A stretch of DNA of 41,589 bases from Oribacterium sp. NK2B42 (GTDB lineage Bacteria; Bacillota; Clostridia; Lachnospirales; Lachnospiraceae): NCBI RefSeq assembly GCF_000424445.1, contig NZ_KE384192.1, positions 1-41,589 of the forward strand, given 5' to 3'. Below the pieces are notes generated by a model. It did not search any database, had not been told where the DNA came from, and saw only the letters and a program-made list of their open reading frames with translations. Position numbers and translations under genes: made by a program. How positions within the stretch are numbered: the first letter of the stretch is position 1; every line of letters starts with the position of its first letter. Of the stretch, positions 7,879 through 15,928 are shown in pieces.

Positions 7879-9315
7879 ATGGGTGCTGGTCGCTTTAATG
7901 ATATGGAAATCGACGCCATAGGCGAGATAATGAATATCAGCCTTGGCTCTTCGGCAACAGCATTATCAACGATGCTCGGCACGAAGGTCAATATCACTAC
8001 GCCTAAGGTAAAGGTACAGAATCGAAATGAGTTTGAGTTCAGGGAGCTTGAACCGGCCATCGGTGTTGAGATTTCTTATGTAAAGGGTCTTGACGGAAGA
8101 AATGTCATGATGTTCAGCCGGAACGATGTCCGCGTCATCGTCAGCATGATGATGGGCATGGATATTCCGGAGGAAGAGTTCGTGATGGACGAGATGAATG
8201 CGTCTGCAATCCGTGAAGTCATGAACCAGATGATGGGCTCTTCAGCAACAGCGCTTTCAGAGTTTCTGGGGACAACTGTAGATATTTCCACACCGGTATC
8301 GTTTGAGATTCCAAACGAAAAAGAATTTAAGGATAAATATTTTCCCGGTGACAATGACGAGGTTGTAGTTAGCTTCACCCTTGAAATAGAAGATAAGCAG
8401 CTGGAAAGTGAATTCCTTAATATCATGCCTGTTCCTCTCATGAGGCGACTGCTTCAGCCCTTTGCCGAGCAGTTTGGCCTGGAGCTGAGTTCTGACGATG
8501 ATGAAGATATACAGGCAGTAGAAGCAGATGTCCCGGAGGCGGTTTCAGAACCTGAGTCTGCACCGGCAGCGGCAGCATCCTCAGGGCCTTTGGATCAGTC
8601 AGCAGTGGATGCCCTTCTTCACGGTGAAGCAGCAGCCTCCGAGCCTGCACCCGCAGCATCTTCAGGACCTTTGGATCAGTCAGCGGTGGATGCCCTTCTT
8701 CATGGTGGAGCAGCAGCCTCCGAGCCTGCACCCGCAGCCCCGGTGCCACAGCCTGTACCTGCTCCTGCGGCAGCGGCACCACAGCCGGTACCCACACCAC
8801 AGCCTATACCAGCACCTGCAGCGGCAGCGACACAGCCTATACCTCAGCCTCAATACGTTCAGACTGTAGCAGCAGCTCCGGACCCTATGACCTTGCAGCT
8901 TCTTAACCAGATGCAGCAGTCACAGACCCAGATGATGCAGCTTATAAAGGACATGGAGGAAGACAGAAAGAATGCAAGAAAAGAACCGAGACCCGGAGTC
9001 AAGGTTCAGTCTCTCAACTCACCTGAATATGCCGATTCTGTTGAAGGCGAAGAGCAGGAAGAGAACAGAGAGATGCTTATGAAGGTTCCTCTGGATATCT
9101 CTGTAGAGATCGGAAGAACCAAGAAGCTTGTCAAGGATATACTTGAATTCACCCAGGGTTCCCTGGTGGTTCTTGATAAGATGGCCGGTGAGCAGGCAGA
9201 TCTTTATGTAAACGGTGAATGCATAGCCCGGGGAGACATAGTTGTTGTTGAAGATAACTTTGGTATCCGTATCACCGAGATCATCAATAAAGAAATAAGT
9301 CCGGAAGGTTTGTGA
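7879..9315 (+). CDS. fliY: Motor switch phosphatase FliY (CheC-like plus FliN domain)
   Basis: FliY replaces FliN in many Firmicutes: it is part of the C-ring and dephosphorylates CheY. Both CheC-type active sites are intact: Asp12/Glu16/Asn19/Pro42 in DAIGEIMN, and Ser109/Glu113/Asn116/Pro139 in SAIREVMN. Residues about 390-475 form the SpoA/FliN domain (VPLDISVEIGRTKKLVKDIL). At 478 residues it is longer than Bacillus FliY (378). The extra length is mostly a Pro/Ala/Gln linker (about 215-335). It holds two tandem 27-residue units with GPLDQSAVDALLHG (residues 236-249 and 263-276), closely like the FliM docking motif. There is no such motif at the N-terminus, where Bacillus FliY has it. fliO overlaps the stop by GTGA. 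Confidence 0.95.
   Translation: MGAGRFNDMEIDAIGEIMNISLGSSATALSTMLGTKVNITTPKVKVQNRNEFEFRELEPAIGVEISYVKGLDGRNVMMFSRNDVRVIVSMMMGMDIPEEEFVMDEMNASAIREVMNQMMGSSATALSEFLGTTVDISTPVSFEIPNEKEFKDKYFPGDNDEVVVSFTLEIEDKQLESEFLNIMPVPLMRRLLQPFAEQFGLELSSDDDEDIQAVEADVPEAVSEPESAPAAAASSGPLDQSAVDALLHGEAAASEPAPAASSGPLDQSAVDALLHGGAAASEPAPAAPVPQPVPAPAAAAPQPVPTPQPIPAPAAAATQPIPQPQYVQTVAAAPDPMTLQLLNQMQQSQTQMMQLIKDMEEDRKNARKEPRPGVKVQSLNSPEYADSVEGEEQEENREMLMKVPLDISVEIGRTKKLVKDILEFTQGSLVVLDKMAGEQADLYVNGECIARGDIVVVEDNFGIRITEIINKEISPEGL
8578..8739 (+). repeat. Two tandem 81-bp units in the fliY linker
   Basis: The segment 8578-8658 is repeated almost exactly at 8659-8739; the peptides differ at one residue (HGE versus HGG). 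Each unit encodes SSGPLDQSAVDALLHG followed by an Ala/Glu/Pro stretch. The nucleotide copies differ at a few mostly third-codon positions, so the duplication is not brand new and the peptide has been kept. Confidence 0.9.
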
Positions 9316-9674
9316 TAATTATGTATAGTACTATTTCACTCTTATCCGGCTTTTTGGTATTTGTTATTATTCTGCTGCTGGCTTACGTCTGCAGCAGATA
9401 TTTAGGTAAGACCTGGCAGTTCCACGGAACCGCAAAATATATGGAAGTCATAGATCAGCTTGCAGTTGGACAGGATCGCCTGCTTCTGATCGTTAAGATA
9501 AATGATAAAAATTATCTTATGAGCTCTTCTTCTCAAGGGGTTTCTATCCTCACGGAGCTCGATGGCGATTTCTTGTCGGAAGAGAGTACAGGTCCTCATA
9601 CGACCGGCGATTTTTCTCAGTATCTGAACAGATATTGGAAGCAGTTCAGAGACGGAAAGGATAGCAGTAAATAA
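9312..9674 (+). CDS. fliO: Flagellar biosynthesis protein FliO
   Basis: FliO is a small membrane protein that helps build the FliP5R1 export-gate complex. The 120-residue product has one N-terminal membrane helix (about residues 5-27, SLLSGFLVFVIILLLAYVCS) and then a cytoplasmic domain with MEVIDQLAVGQDRLLLIVKINDKNYLMSSSSQGVSILTEL, the usual FliO pattern. It starts either at GTG 9312, overlapping the fliY stop, or at ATG 9321; I cannot decide between them. Its stop overlaps the fliP ATG by one base (TAATG), indicating translational coupling. The order fliO-fliP-fliQ-fliR supports the call. Confidence 0.88.
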   Translation: MIIMYSTISLLSGFLVFVIILLLAYVCSRYLGKTWQFHGTAKYMEVIDQLAVGQDRLLLIVKINDKNYLMSSSSQGVSILTELDGDFLSEESTGPHTTGDFSQYLNRYWKQFRDGKDSSK

Positions 9675-10330
9675 TGGGGGATTTACTGACCGGATTAAAT
9701 GGCGGAAACGTTCCGACCTTGGATTTGATTTTTATGCTGACGATGGTGGCCCTGGTGCCATCCATTGTCGTCATGATGACTTCGTTCACTCGAACAATCA
9801 TTATCCTGTCTTTTACAAGAACAGCAATGGGTGTTCAGCAGACACCGCCTAACATGGTCATAGCAGGTATGGCCCTGTTTCTTACGCTCTTTATCATGAG
9901 TCCCACCATTGCCCAGATAAACGAACAGGCATATCAGCCTTACAGAGCTGGAAGGATCAACCAGGAAGAGTGCATCAGACGTATGGTGGTTCCCGCTAAG
10001 GAATTCATGCTCAGAAATACGGAAAAGGAAACCCTCGACAGATTTGTGGAGATGGCTGAAGTAGCGGTTCAGGATGATGTGAGAGATTATCCCATTACCA
10101 TCATAACGCCTGCTTTTATGACCTCAGAGCTTAAAAGAGGCTTTACTGCAGGTTTTCTTATCTATCTGCCGTTTCTTCTGATAGATATCGTTGTTTCCAC
10201 GACCCTTATGGCCATGGGTATGGTAATGCTGCCGCCTGCAATGGTTTCCATGCCTTTCAAGCTTTTGCTGTTTATATCCGTGAATGGATGGGAATTGATG
10301 TTTTCCACCATCATCAGGAGTTTCAGATAG
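9674..10330 (+). CDS. fliP: Flagellar export gate protein FliP
   Basis: FliP forms most of the central pore of the flagellar type III export gate. The 218-residue protein contains the family block VALVPSIVVMMTSFTRTIIILSFTRTAMGVQQTPPNMVIAGMALF, cut across the first two membrane segments, and the C-terminal pair around SELKRGFTAGFLIYLPFLLIDIVVSTTLMAMGMVMLPP. There is no cleavable N-terminal signal peptide: the first 15 residues are short and polar, whereas enteric FliP has one. The upstream fliO stop overlaps the start. A 12-bp inverted repeat lies between it and fliQ. Confidence 0.96.
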   Translation: MGDLLTGLNGGNVPTLDLIFMLTMVALVPSIVVMMTSFTRTIIILSFTRTAMGVQQTPPNMVIAGMALFLTLFIMSPTIAQINEQAYQPYRAGRINQEECIRRMVVPAKEFMLRNTEKETLDRFVEMAEVAVQDDVRDYPITIITPAFMTSELKRGFTAGFLIYLPFLLIDIVVSTTLMAMGMVMLPPAMVSMPFKLLLFISVNGWELMFSTIIRSFR

Positions 10331-10341
10331 GAAATAAGTAA

Positions 10342-10382
10342 ACAGTTCGGCCTTTGGACCATGGGGACGGAGGCCGAACTGT
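10342..10382 (+). repeat. Inverted repeat between fliP and fliQ
   Basis: ACAGTTCGGCCT (10342-10353) and AGGCCGAACTGT (10371-10382) are perfect 12-bp inverted arms around a 17-base loop. It is not followed by a T-run. It lies inside an otherwise tight operon, so a role in RNA processing, stability or partial termination is more likely than full termination. Confidence 0.75.
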
Positions 10383-10405
10383 CATACAAATACAGGAGAT
10401 ATATT

Positions 10406-10672
10406 ATGACCACCGGACTTGCACTTGACACATTGAGAGAGACCTTTATGCTGGCTCTGGAGATAGCTTTGCCTCTTTTGCTGATAAGTATGATTGTCGG
10501 CATAGTACTGGCTATTTTCAGTGCTGCCACCTCCATAAATGAACAGACTCTCACCTTTGTGCCGAAGCTTTTGTCCATTCTTATAGTGCTTTCTCTTCTT
10601 GGCAGTACCATACTTGTAAAGATCCAGGAATTTTTTGTTAAGATTCTGAATATGATAGCTACCGGAGGCTGA
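10406..10672 (+). CDS. fliQ: Flagellar export gate protein FliQ
   Basis: FliQ is a two-helix membrane protein that wraps the FliP-FliR core of the export gate. I choose ATG 10406 because it gives 88 residues, the normal FliQ length, and has ACAGGAG upstream. An in-frame ATG at 10361 lies within the loop of the upstream hairpin and would add 15 atypical residues. The helices are at about residues 14-40 (FMLALEIALPLLLISMIVG) and 52-75 (KLLSILIVLSLLGSTIL). They are joined by the conserved AIFSAATSINEQTLTFVPK loop. fliR begins one base after the stop. Confidence 0.94.
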   Translation: MTTGLALDTLRETFMLALEIALPLLLISMIVGIVLAIFSAATSINEQTLTFVPKLLSILIVLSLLGSTILVKIQEFFVKILNMIATGG

Positions 10673-10673
10673 T

Positions 10674-11429
10674 ATGATCATTCTTTTCAGCTACATAGTA
10701 ATGCGTGTTTCGGGAGTCATCACCTTTAACCATGTTATCTCCAGAAATGAGTTTTCACCCTCTATAAAGGGTATGTTTGTATTCATGCTTTCTGCCATGA
10801 TGTTCATCTGGAATGAAGGACTTCTTTATACGGAACCGGAAACACTTCTTGAATATGGGGTACTACTGGTTAAAGAGCTTGCCATAGGTGCCTGTATCGG
10901 CTTCGGAATGGATATCACCTTTGCTGTTGTACGCTTCGGCGGAACTGTTATTGACTTTTTGATGGGCCTCAACATGGCTCAGGTATTTGACCCTTCTTCC
11001 AATCAGCAGTCCACACCAACCTCCAATCTTCTTGCTATGTTTATGAGCATGGTGTTCTTCACTTCCGGAGGGCATATAAGATATATTGGCATATTGTTTA
11101 ATTCCGTTAAATATATTCCATTTGGACAAGTACAATTGAATTTCGGTATCGCAAGATACATGTTTGAACTGTTTTTTGACTGCATGGTATTGGGGCTTCA
11201 GATAGCATTTCCCATACTTGCAATTGAGCTTTTGTCGGAGATATCCCTGGGAATTCTTATGAGGATCAATCCTCAGCTTAATATTTTTTCAGTAAACTTT
11301 CAGTTGAAGATCATTGCCGGTATGATGATGCTTCTGGCGCTTTTTACTCCGATGTCGGAAATGATCATACGGATAATGGAAGGTATGTTTACACATCTTG
11401 ATGAAATAGTTAGAATCCTTGCCGGATAG
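10674..11429 (+). CDS. fliR: Flagellar export gate protein FliR
   Basis: FliR completes the export-gate core with FliP and FliQ. The 251-residue protein has six hydrophobic segments. It contains FGGTVIDFLMGLNMAQVFDPSSNQQSTPTSNLL, given here across segments, the usual FliR signature around GxxIDxxMG and the Q-x-T/S linker. The C-terminal part has ELLSEISLGILMRINPQLNIFSVNFQLKI split over two helices, as in other FliR proteins. It starts one base after the fliQ stop and is followed after 90 bases by flhB. It could be checked against SpaR/YscT of injectisomes, but the flagellar context settles it. Confidence 0.95.
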   Translation: MIILFSYIVMRVSGVITFNHVISRNEFSPSIKGMFVFMLSAMMFIWNEGLLYTEPETLLEYGVLLVKELAIGACIGFGMDITFAVVRFGGTVIDFLMGLNMAQVFDPSSNQQSTPTSNLLAMFMSMVFFTSGGHIRYIGILFNSVKYIPFGQVQLNFGIARYMFELFFDCMVLGLQIAFPILAIELLSEISLGILMRINPQLNIFSVNFQLKIIAGMMMLLALFTPMSEMIIRIMEGMFTHLDEIVRILAG

Positions 11430-11470
11430 CAGGTGAGTATCCTAAACGTTTGTAACCCGTAGTTCCTGCT

Positions 11471-11489
11471 TTACAGGACAAACCTGTAA
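11471..11489 (+). promoter_or_regulatory. Small stem-loop upstream of flhB
   Basis: TTACAGG and CCTGTAA form a perfect 7-bp stem with a 5-base loop in the 90-base fliR-flhB gap. It lies about 30 bases before the flhB start, outside the ACAGGAGG ribosome site. No T-run follows. A minor structural element at most. Confidence 0.35.
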
Positions 11490-11519
11490 GCATAAGTAGC
11501 ATTAACAGGAGGACAACCA

Positions 11520-12590
11520 ATGGGTGATGATGGCGCTGACAAAACCGAGGAGCCTACCGGGCATAAGATAAGCGAGGCAAGAAAAGAAGGTAACGTCTGT
11601 CAGAGCAGAGATGTTGCAACAGTGGTTATGCTGCTGGGCGTTTTTGTTATGATCCGGATTATGATGCCAACTATTTACAGGTTCATAAGCAGTATGTTCA
11701 GATTTGTTATAGAGTGTATAGGGTACACTAAGTATGACCCCTTAGGACCGCCACTTTTCTACAGATTTATACTGTATGCTCTGGTATGCAGTATGCCTAT
11801 ACTGCTGGTTTCCGTGATACTTGCCATACTGGCACACGGAGTACAGACAAGGTTTAATTATTCAAAAAAAGCAACAAAGGTTAAATTCAGCAGATTAAAC
11901 CCCATATCCGGGATGAAGAAGCTGTTTTCTCTCAGTAAGGTTGTAGAGACAATAAAAAGCATCCTGAAGATCTCAATCCTGTTGATTCTTTTGTATGTGA
12001 TCATAAAGGATAAGCTGCTACCCATAGCAAGAATGCTGGATATGACTCCTTTCAATTCCGCCTTGATACTGCTGAGCTTCATCTGGGATCTTATACTCCG
12101 GGTTGTGATTGCATTCTCTGTTATAGCATTTGCCGATTATATGTATCAGAGATATAAGTATCATAAAGATCTCATGATGACTAAACAGGAAGTCAAGGAT
12201 GAGATGAAGATGATGGAGGGTAATCCTGAAGTAAAGAACAAGATGAAACAGAAACACAGGGAAATGACCAATCGCCGTATGATGCAGGAAGTTCCCCAGG
12301 CTGATGTAATCATCCGTAACCCGACACACGTGGCGGTGGCACTCAAATATGATCCCGAAAAACGGGGCGCACCCTATGTGGTGGCAAAGGGCCTTGACCT
12401 TATAGCTCTTCGTATCGTAGATGTAGGAGAACATAATGATGTTCCCTGGATAGAGAACAGGCCTCTTGCAAGAGCGCTTTATGCTTCCTGCGAAATAGGA
12501 CAGGAGATTCCCATTGATTATTACAGTGCTGTTGCGGAACTTCTGGTTTATATTTATAAACAGAAGAATAATGGTGAAGTGCCGGCCTGA
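11520..12590 (+). CDS. flhB: Flagellar export switch protein FlhB
   Basis: FlhB is the export-gate component whose self-cleavage changes substrate specificity from rod/hook to filament. The 356-residue protein begins with the typical GADKTEEPTGHKISEARKEGNV and has four membrane segments (about 35-50, 80-110, 140-160, 175-200). Its cytoplasmic domain carries the autocleavage motif Asn267-Pro268-Thr269-His270, followed by VAVALKYDPEKRGAP. A strong AGGAGG site precedes the ATG. It ends the fliO-flhB block; flhA follows across 264 bases with its own promoter. A separate short protein at 33805 resembles the part of FlhB after the cleavage point. Confidence 0.97.
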   Translation: MGDDGADKTEEPTGHKISEARKEGNVCQSRDVATVVMLLGVFVMIRIMMPTIYRFISSMFRFVIECIGYTKYDPLGPPLFYRFILYALVCSMPILLVSVILAILAHGVQTRFNYSKKATKVKFSRLNPISGMKKLFSLSKVVETIKSILKISILLILLYVIIKDKLLPIARMLDMTPFNSALILLSFIWDLILRVVIAFSVIAFADYMYQRYKYHKDLMMTKQEVKDEMKMMEGNPEVKNKMKQKHREMTNRRMMQEVPQADVIIRNPTHVAVALKYDPEKRGAPYVVAKGLDLIALRIVDVGEHNDVPWIENRPLARALYASCEIGQEIPIDYYSAVAELLVYIYKQKNNGEVPA

Positions 12591-12620
12591 TAATGACGGA
12601 ATACCCCGGTTTTTTACTGT

Positions 12621-12660
12621 TTTTGCATGGAAATCATCATGATTTGTGCAAGATGCAAAA
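12621..12660 (+). repeat. Nested inverted repeats downstream of flhB
   Basis: TTTTGCAT (12621-12628) and ATGCAAAA (12653-12660) enclose a second palindrome, AAATCATCATGATTT (12631-12645). The fold has no strong T-run after it. It may be a protein-binding site or a weak end signal for the flhB transcript. The rest of the 12591-12854 gap is very A+T-rich, with a further short TTTGAGC/GCTCAAA hairpin near 12687-12710. Confidence 0.55.
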
Positions 12661-12751
12661 GTAATTCTTGGCTAAAAATATTAATTTTGAGCATTTTTTG
12701 GCTCAAATTAAACATTTTTTGAAAAAAATTAAGAGATTTTATAACTTTTTC

Positions 12752-12780
12752 GAGACAAGTTATTAAAAAAATATTATAAT
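12752..12780 (+). promoter_or_regulatory. Sigma-A-type promoter for flhA-fliA unit
   Basis: TATAAT (12775-12780) is an exact -10 consensus. GAGACA (12752-12757) lies 17 bases upstream and matches the last four positions of TTGACA. The surrounding sequence is A+T-rich, like an UP element. It would start transcription about 65 bases before flhA and so drive flhA, fliA and the genes behind them. Confidence 0.65.
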
Positions 12781-12854
12781 GAAACTATATCTTAGTTTTG
12801 TTCGTAAGGTATAGAGAATAGAATAACGAGAAGAAAAGAAACAGATCACAGACT

Positions 12855-15017
12855 ATGAAATGGACTAAATTTGTAGCGGATAATTCCATAGTTGTTATGG
12901 CTCTGGTAATCATCCTGTTGCTGATCATCCCACTTCCTCCATTTATGGCGGATCTTTGTATAGTCCTCAACATGGCTATATCTATGATGATCCTCGTAAT
13001 CACGATGACGATCCACAGTCCGTTGGAATTTTCGATTTATCCTTCATTGCTTCTGTTGACTACACTGTTCCGTCTTGGCATCAATGTTTCAACAACCAGA
13101 AACATCCTGTCTAACGGCGGTTCCTCCGGACAGGTCATCGCAGCTTTTGGTGACTTCGTTCTGCAGGGAAATGTTGTTGTCGGTCTTGTAATCTATATCG
13201 TCATTGTTCTCATGAACTTCACGGTTATCACAAAGGGTGCTGAGCGTGTAGCAGAGGTTTCTGCAAGATTCAACCTCGATGCTATGCCCGGTAAACAGAT
13301 GGCCATTGACTCAGACCTTAACGCAGGTCTCATCGATGAGCAGGAAGCTGCACGTCGTAGAATGAATGTTCAAAGAGAATCCGATTTTTACGGCTCCATG
13401 GACGGTGCTACGAAAATTGTTAAAGGTGACGGAGTCATGTCGCTGATAACCACTGCGATAAACTTAGTGGGAGGCAGTATCATTGGTATCGTTCAGTCCG
13501 GACAGGACATAGGTACCGTATTAAACACATACACAATTGCAACCGTTGGTGATGGTCTTGTGGGACAAATCCCATCACTTCTTATTTCTACCGCAACCGG
13601 CATGATCGTAACCCGTGCCGTGGCAGAGGGATCACTTAACGAGGACATATCAAAGGAGTTTTTGGCACAGCCAAGATCATTTATGATCGCAGGCGGTGTT
13701 ATTTGTGTTCTCTGCATTATTCCGGGTATGCCCCTGCTCCAGATCCTTATGGTAGGTATCGGATTCATCGCAGCGGGATATGTAATGCAGCAGAGGATAC
13801 TCGAGGCACCTGAAGCAGTCAGGGCAGAGGCCTACAGGTCAGCTAGTCAGGGAGCGAGACAGAGAATCGGAAATGTCGGAATCGGGGAGCCTGAAGCTGC
13901 GGAGGAAGAGCAGACACAGAAACCACCTCAGCAAACACAGGAAGAATTTTTTAAAGATGTTAACAACGTATATCATTTGCTTCAGGTCGAGCCTATCGAA
14001 CTGAATTTTGGTTACAGTCTCATACCTCTTGCGGACGAATCCGTGGGAGGAAGACTTATAAGCCGTATTGTAGTATTCAGAAGACAATATGCCCAGGAGA
14101 TGGGATTTGTCATTCCGTCGGTAAGACTCAGAGACAGTGCCAAGCTTGGAACTAATGAGTATACGATCAAGATCAAGGGCGAGTCAGTTGCAGTGGGAGA
14201 GGTTCTTACGGATTTCTACCTGGCACTGGAGCCTGATCATCTTGAAAAGGAGATCGATGGTATCGATACCATCGAACCGGCCTACGGTATCCCGAGTAAA
14301 TGGATAAAGCCTGAACAAAGGGAAAGAGCGGAAATGTACGGATATACCGTCATTGACCCGTTATCGGTACTTGTTTCCCACATGAGTGAGGTTATCAGGC
14401 AGCATAGTTACGAACTTATCACAAGGCAGGAGGTTTTCCGTCTTGTGGAAAATCTGAAGAAATCAGCGCCGGAGCTTGTTAATGAAGCATTCCCGACACT
14501 GGTATCCTACAATCTCTTACAAAAGGTTCTTACGATGCTTCTTAAGGAAGGAGTATCCATAAAGGATCTTGAGACCATAGTGGAGACTATGGTGGACGTG
14601 ATCACAGAGACGGGACTACCGGTAAAGGATATCGACGCGCTGGTGGAACAGGTTAGAATCTCATTAAAACGTACTATCACAAGAATGTATTGTGAAGACG
14701 GAAGCATGAAGGTAGTGACTCTTGATGCGGATCTGGAAAGATCCATGGTAGGTTCACTGTCTAAAGGTGAAAATGGATATTATCTTGCATTAAGCCCTGA
14801 TGTTTTACAGAGCCTTGTAAGACAGGTATCCGAAGAGGTCAAGAAATTCAAAGAACTCTCACAGACTCCCATCATACTGACTTCAGAGGTTATGAGAGCA
14901 CATTTCTATCACCTTATAGAACAGTTCTATCCTCAGGTAAGAGTTCTTTCCTTCAACGAAGTTGCAAACAATGTCCAGATCCAGGCGATAGGGAGCCTGA
15001 AGCTGGAGGAAAAGTAG
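12855..15017 (+). CDS. flhA: Flagellar export apparatus protein FlhA
   Basis: FlhA forms the nonameric ring of the flagellar export apparatus, which couples ion flow to export and docks chaperone-substrate complexes. The 720-residue protein has a membrane half (about 1-325) with eight predicted helices. The conserved FHIPEP-family block is RFNLDAMPGKQMAIDSDLN. A charged linker (about 335-365, Glu/Gln-rich) leads to the cytoplasmic domain. That domain has the typical EPIELNFGYSLIPLAD, YGIPSKWI and LVSHMSEVIRQHSYELITRQE stretches. The length is normal. fliA follows after 41 bases; flhF and flhG, common between flhA and fliA in Firmicutes, are not here. Confidence 0.97.
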   Translation: MKWTKFVADNSIVVMALVIILLLIIPLPPFMADLCIVLNMAISMMILVITMTIHSPLEFSIYPSLLLLTTLFRLGINVSTTRNILSNGGSSGQVIAAFGDFVLQGNVVVGLVIYIVIVLMNFTVITKGAERVAEVSARFNLDAMPGKQMAIDSDLNAGLIDEQEAARRRMNVQRESDFYGSMDGATKIVKGDGVMSLITTAINLVGGSIIGIVQSGQDIGTVLNTYTIATVGDGLVGQIPSLLISTATGMIVTRAVAEGSLNEDISKEFLAQPRSFMIAGGVICVLCIIPGMPLLQILMVGIGFIAAGYVMQQRILEAPEAVRAEAYRSASQGARQRIGNVGIGEPEAAEEEQTQKPPQQTQEEFFKDVNNVYHLLQVEPIELNFGYSLIPLADESVGGRLISRIVVFRRQYAQEMGFVIPSVRLRDSAKLGTNEYTIKIKGESVAVGEVLTDFYLALEPDHLEKEIDGIDTIEPAYGIPSKWIKPEQRERAEMYGYTVIDPLSVLVSHMSEVIRQHSYELITRQEVFRLVENLKKSAPELVNEAFPTLVSYNLLQKVLTMLLKEGVSIKDLETIVETMVDVITETGLPVKDIDALVEQVRISLKRTITRMYCEDGSMKVVTLDADLERSMVGSLSKGENGYYLALSPDVLQSLVRQVSEEVKKFKELSQTPIILTSEVMRAHFYHLIEQFYPQVRVLSFNEVANNVQIQAIGSLKLEEK

Positions 15018-15058
15018 GGAAACAGAAATAGATATACGAAAGTTAGAGGGGATGAGAT

Positions 15059-15844
15059 ATGATCGACACTATTTACAGGGGAGCAGTTGATGATCTCGAA
15101 GCGATGACCAATGAAGAGCTTTTCGGGCTGTATCAGAAACGGCATGATAACCGTATCAAACAGGAGCTCACCATGCGCTACGTTTATATAGTAAAAAGCG
15201 TAGCGTATCAGATGAGGGATGTTTACAGTGATTCCATGCAGGCTGAGGATATCATTAACGAAGGCGTGATTGAAATCATGAAGGCCATCGACAGATATGA
15301 TATCGAAAAGGACAATAAGTTCGAAACCTTCATATCCAGACGTATCAGGGGTATGGTTATCGACCTGATACGTAAGAATGACTGGATGCCGAGAAACTAT
15401 CACAGAGACCGGAAGAATATCGAGGATGCCAGAGATGAACTTCAGCGGAAGTTGGGACACGCGCCCAGTGACGAAGAGATATCCAAGTATTACAAGATGG
15501 ATGTCAAGAAGATCAAAAAGGTGGACAGAATGCGCACTATGGTGAATGTTCTGTCCCTGGACATGACCTATGATGACAATGATGAGACTCTGTTTCAGGT
15601 GGCTTCAGAGGACATAAACACACAGCCGGAGGGTAGTTTCTTGCAGAACGAAACAGTAGCAATATTGGCAAAAGCCATTGATTCATTAAAGGATAGTGAG
15701 AAAAAGGTTATTTCTCTTTACTATGTTGACGAATTAAATATGAATCAGATTGCTGAGGTTATGAATATCAGCCAGCCGAGAGTTTCCCAGCTTCATTCCA
15801 TAGCCATAGAGAAGCTTAAGGGCTATATGTCAAAGATGTCATAA
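15059..15844 (+). CDS. fliA: RNA polymerase sigma-28 factor FliA/SigD
   Basis: This sigma factor directs RNA polymerase to late flagellar, motility and chemotaxis genes. The 261-residue protein has region 2 (DVYSDSMQAEDIINEGVIEIMKAIDRYD, split here by its helices), then FETFISRRIRGMVIDLIRK with the -10 recognition helix and NDWMPRNY. Region 3 lies at about 120-165. Region 4 (about 205-258) has EKKVISLYYVDELNMNQIAEVM and SQPRVSQLHSIAIEKLK for -35 contact. The WhiG/FliA subfamily is clear from the RRIRGxxID block. Its anti-sigma factor FlgM is encoded at 31747. Candidate target promoters occur before flbD, fliD, flgK, flgM, the 32406 gene and fliC. Confidence 0.96.
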   Translation: MIDTIYRGAVDDLEAMTNEELFGLYQKRHDNRIKQELTMRYVYIVKSVAYQMRDVYSDSMQAEDIINEGVIEIMKAIDRYDIEKDNKFETFISRRIRGMVIDLIRKNDWMPRNYHRDRKNIEDARDELQRKLGHAPSDEEISKYYKMDVKKIKKVDRMRTMVNVLSLDMTYDDNDETLFQVASEDINTQPEGSFLQNETVAILAKAIDSLKDSEKKVISLYYVDELNMNQIAEVMNISQPRVSQLHSIAIEKLKGYMSKMS

Positions 15845-15928
15845 CAGAGTACTTCAGTATTTTTTTGGATCCGCTATTTAAAATATTAAGTGGGTCATTT
15901 AAAGGGTGGGACCCTTAAAGGAGCGAGA

